Source: Dirofilaria immitis (lineage: Eukaryota > Nematoda > Chromadorea > Rhabditida > Onchocercidae). From it: a stretch of DNA of 64,000 nt. The translations under genes were made by a program, and so were the position numbers. The stretch is from the NCBI GenBank assembly GCA_024305405.1, contig JAKNDB010000109.1, forward strand, positions 4,030,001-4,094,000. Direction: 5' to 3'. The notes below the pieces were generated by a model. It searched no databases. It saw nothing but the letters and a program-made list of their open reading frames with translations, and was not told the origin of the DNA. Below are positions 60,501 to 64,000 of this stretch, in pieces; within the stretch, counting starts at the first letter, position 1; every line of letters begins with the position of its first letter.

Positions 60501-63500
60501 AATGACCCTCATTCTTGGAGCAAATTCCCAGCGAAAACCATACGATTTGGAACTTATTTCTAAATACTGAAAAAATACGGGGTTTTCATTCGTTTTAGAT
60601 TCAGTTCACAGCGTATTTTACGATGAGCATCTGACAAATCCGTGTTGGCGAATTTTATGTTATGTTCGTTCTGCCAGATATTTCTCGATCATCCTGCAGT
60701 AATTTTCTGGTACTCTGGAAAATCATTTCATTAAAAATTTTTCCGTTTGAAATGATGAAAAATCAGGAAGGAAATTATTATTATAAAAATAAACTGAACA
60801 TTTAAAGATCATTTCATGCTTACGGAATCTCCGCATCAACCCCACATTGGCAAAGTACACCCAATTCCTTCTTCCAACTCAACGCATGACTGCAACTTTT
60901 CAACGTTTTCCTAGCTTTCATTACTATCACAGATGATTGACAGCTCAAGAAAGAAAGCAATCAAAATACTAATATCAGCAGCAGTTGTTCAAGCCGTATT
61001 ATAAAGTAATAGAAGAGCAATATGTTTTATTTATTCATGCATATCAATTGCTAGCACTTTTATTCAAAATTTTTGAACTTTCTGAGAAATATTAATGATA
61101 ACAAAAAAAAATTCTGGGAGATTGATAAATGAGACAAATCTTGTTACTAATTATTGAAAAAAATTATCAGTTTCATATTTTCTAGAATAAAAATTAGATT
61201 CGTTTTTATATTACGTCTGAACCTTCTGCTTCATTCTGCTTATCATATATATTAAATTTGAATGATTTTCTTTACAAATTGAAGTTTATTTTAAAAACTA
61301 TATCAATTCTTTTATGAGAATAATTCAGTTATCAAATTTGACCTAAATTGAACTTCCAAATGAATATTCATTCCTAGGGATCGCTTAATTAGCACGATCA
61401 TAGTAGAAGCCGTTATCATTCATATTCAGTAAGCAATCGCTGACGCGAAGGCCGAATTCACTAGCTGTATCAATTATCTTGCCAATTGATGATAAGACAA
61501 CACTCGCCATATTGTACGCACGTTTCATTAGTGATTGCAATTATTCGAAATAGCTCAGTTATATTCGTCTTCGGGATATGTGGTCCGTTATCAATATATT
61601 TATCATTTGAAAAATTAAATTTTGATTTATCTTTTTGCCTCCATTAAAAAATCATTTTCTCCAAGATTTATTAAATAGTACCTTTTTTTGATACATTTAA
61701 ATGATCAACAAGAATGCAGCGATGTTCAGCACCAATCAGCGCTGATTATATTACTTGCTATGCGATTAGAACAAAATTGTTCCCCAAATACTCTCATATT
61801 ATCATGAATTATCATATGTTTATGATTAAATCATAATTATTAAGATTCAAAAAATTATGGAGTTATTATTGCAGATGAAAATTAGTATTTTTTTTTATTT
61901 CTATCAAAAACATGAAAAACTCTACGAATTGATCTTCTCTTCGAAACACGCCAAAATTTTTTGCCAATATTTGTTGTTGTTCAAAACGAGCCTTCAGATC
62001 ATTCATTTTGTCGGTTATATATATATAATAGATAATATGTTAGTTTGGAAAAAAGTTTGCCATTCACATAAAAAAACTCTGAGAATACTCACAATTAGAA
62101 ATTTTGGAAACGTTACTCATTTGTGACCGGAATAGTTGATCAAAAATTATGATTCAGTACAGAATTTAATTTTCCCTAATATTTTCATTACCTTAAATAT
62201 CCTATTCAATAATCTTGAGTATCTTAATTCTCTTGCATGGTAAAATATATTAATTATATGGTAAAATATTGTTCTTGATACGCCGTTTTCCTGCTCGTCA
62301 TTATTTCAAAACAGATCGAAAATATGTATTAAATTGTTTGTTTATATTTAACACTGATTCCATACTTACGGATTTTTATTTTGAAATGTTCGAATTTGTT
62401 TTAAATCAAGGTTACTAGTACATTAATTTCAAGAATAATCAAATCAGTTATCATCGTCAATTTGCAAAACTTCTCGAAAATGAGTAAGAGAGAAAACTAG
62501 TTTTCACAGATATATTTTATTCTTTATTCCTTTACTTTGTGCTGTTATGAATAGTTTATTCTTTATTTTTAAAATTTTTCTGCTTGAAATTTCTTTATTT
62601 AATAAAAAAAAGATAAGCAAGCAAAGTTCATTAAGATTTTTGCTACATTCAAAATAAGATTCTTTTCACTAGTGAAAAGAATTTCCAATTTTTCTCAAAA
62701 TAACAGAAACCAAAGATAAGTTCGAGAAAAGTAGTTTCCTGTGAACACCGAATGCTCAAATTAATGCTATCCAAAAAATTTTCCGCAATAAAATAGCTCC
62801 TCCCGAAAATTTTTTTCAAAATGCTGCTAAAATAATTTATCGTAATCATGATAAAATATTAAATTATGGAGGATTTGTACACTGTCATTCGCATCGTCCG
62901 GTGTCATCAGAAATTAACTCTACAGAATGCCAAAGGTTAGCCGTAGTTCGTTTAATGCTATCAAACGCTTTTCGTGAATTTATTTAAAAATCCAGCTGTT
63001 CTTATCTTAAAGTGTATCAAATGAACTTAACTTCAGCATCAAAATCTTTCTTTATAAAATAAATTTGCTGTAAATGAATTATCTTTTGCATTCAATATTA
63101 ATATCGTCATCTAAGTCTTTGACACATTTTTTAGTCTTTGGCATATAAAAATTAGCTTTATCATTTTTCCACGAAATCAAGATTCAAAGGTATTTGTTTA
63201 GGATACTATCTGAAATAAAAATTATCTAATCAAACTGTTATAGTAATCTTATGTGTTCAAACTTGGACAAGCATGACGTTATGCAATGACCTGCCTGATT
63301 TTCGGTCTCATCCATAGATGCATATTGTTCATGAACAAATAATCTTTATGCCAGCATCGGTCAGAACCGCTGTTTCATTGAAACTGGCTTTTCCTTCTGT
63401 GATTACCTTCAATTGTTAACTTTTAAAAATTTAAGAATTTCCAACATCACTTTTTCTGATATCACTTCTTATTATTTCGTTATTTCATTTTATCTGCACA

Positions 63501-64000
63501 GTCTTTATTTGTACGTTAGCTACAGACGAAGTTTCTATGTTTAAGCTTCGTGTCTCATTTCAGTATAATATGATTAAATGTCAATACTTTTTAGATTTTG
63601 CGTATTTAACTTAGAGCGGAGGAATATACATCCATTAATCACCATTGACTTAGATGATTTTCTGTCTGCTTCAAATAATTTTACTTCTTTTCTTATTAAC
63701 AATTTCTGTTTTTCGTGACCATCATTTAAGATAATTTGCTGTATTCGTGAATAAAAAAATATTTTACTTTCAACCGCATTCTAAATTACAATGTGCTTAA
63801 CTGCTAAACATAGAAACTTGGTCAAATATTTCTAAATAATATCGTGCTAGCTAATAAGTTAAAGATAATAATTCCACTTTACCACGTATATTTTTACTGT
63901 CGCAAATTCCTTTTGAAATTTTTGTAAAAGTGTCAGTTATGAAATGACTTTTATATAAGGAGAAAATCTATATTGAATATTCCAGTACTTCTAAATATTT
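57568..64000. other. Gene-free right flank
   Basis: AT-rich DNA upstream of bcc-1, so its promoter is expected in the left part. A purine-rich, somewhat more GC-rich block lies at about 58450-58680, including a repeated CGCGCAG element near 58613-58628. This could be a promoter or leader exon region, but I cannot show it. The rest contains only short, motif-free frames, for example 59766-60071 (-) and 61857-62126 (+). Confidence 0.45.

Noticed and set aside
1..64000. tRNA, rRNA, CRISPR, phage, viral or transposase sequences
   Set aside because: I scanned both strands by eye for cloverleaf ends, regular spaced repeats and transposase or polymerase motifs and found nothing I could support.

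Overview
The window looks like nuclear DNA of a nematode, most likely a filarial (clade III) worm. The DNA is strongly AT-rich. The genes are split into many small exons by GT...AG introns with TTTCAG-type acceptors. Several first exons sit just behind a TTTCAG/TTTGAG acceptor, as expected for spliced-leader trans-splicing. One gene is a cuticle collagen of the DPY-13 type, and every other recognisable gene has a nematode or general animal counterpart. Naming the group as filarial is inference from composition and style, not from a species-specific marker. No bacterial gene, tRNA, rRNA, CRISPR array or intact transposon was seen.

Layout. 1-9.7 kb: no convincing coding exon; its right half is T-rich on the + strand and may be 5' flank or 5' UTR intron of the next gene. 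9.78-12.26 kb (+): receptor-type SMAD with an MH2 domain of TGF-beta/activin type and no visible MH1. 14.80-16.86 kb (-): DPY-13-type cuticle collagen with a TATA box. 17-28.3 kb: mostly gene-free, with decayed collagen-like pieces at 23.7-25.6 kb. 28.34-32.37 kb (+): dyf-11 (IFT54/TRAF3IP1), an intraflagellar transport protein. 34.91-39.93 kb (+): tap-1 (TAB1-like, PP2C-fold pseudophosphatase) with a very large insertion. 41.82-46.69 kb (-): secreted BPI/LBP-type lipid-binding protein. 51.57-57.57 kb (-): bcc-1 (Bicaudal-C; KH repeats plus SAM). 57.6-64 kb: no gene seen.

The most important observation is technical. Each of the six genes reads cleanly through conserved domains and intron phases only if one base is restored at one or two places. 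All eight places lie in or beside short homopolymer runs, and all eight need a base added, never removed. This pattern points to homopolymer undercalls in the assembly rather than real mutations. Automatic gene prediction would split or truncate all six genes here.

The genes do not form an operon: the gaps are 2-12 kb and the orientations are mixed. Two of them (the SMAD and the TAB1 homologue) belong to TGF-beta/TAK1-type signalling, bcc-1 is an RNA regulator, dyf-11 acts in sensory cilia, and the collagen and BPI-like proteins are extracellular. All exon models below were built by hand from splice signals, reading phase and family resemblance.
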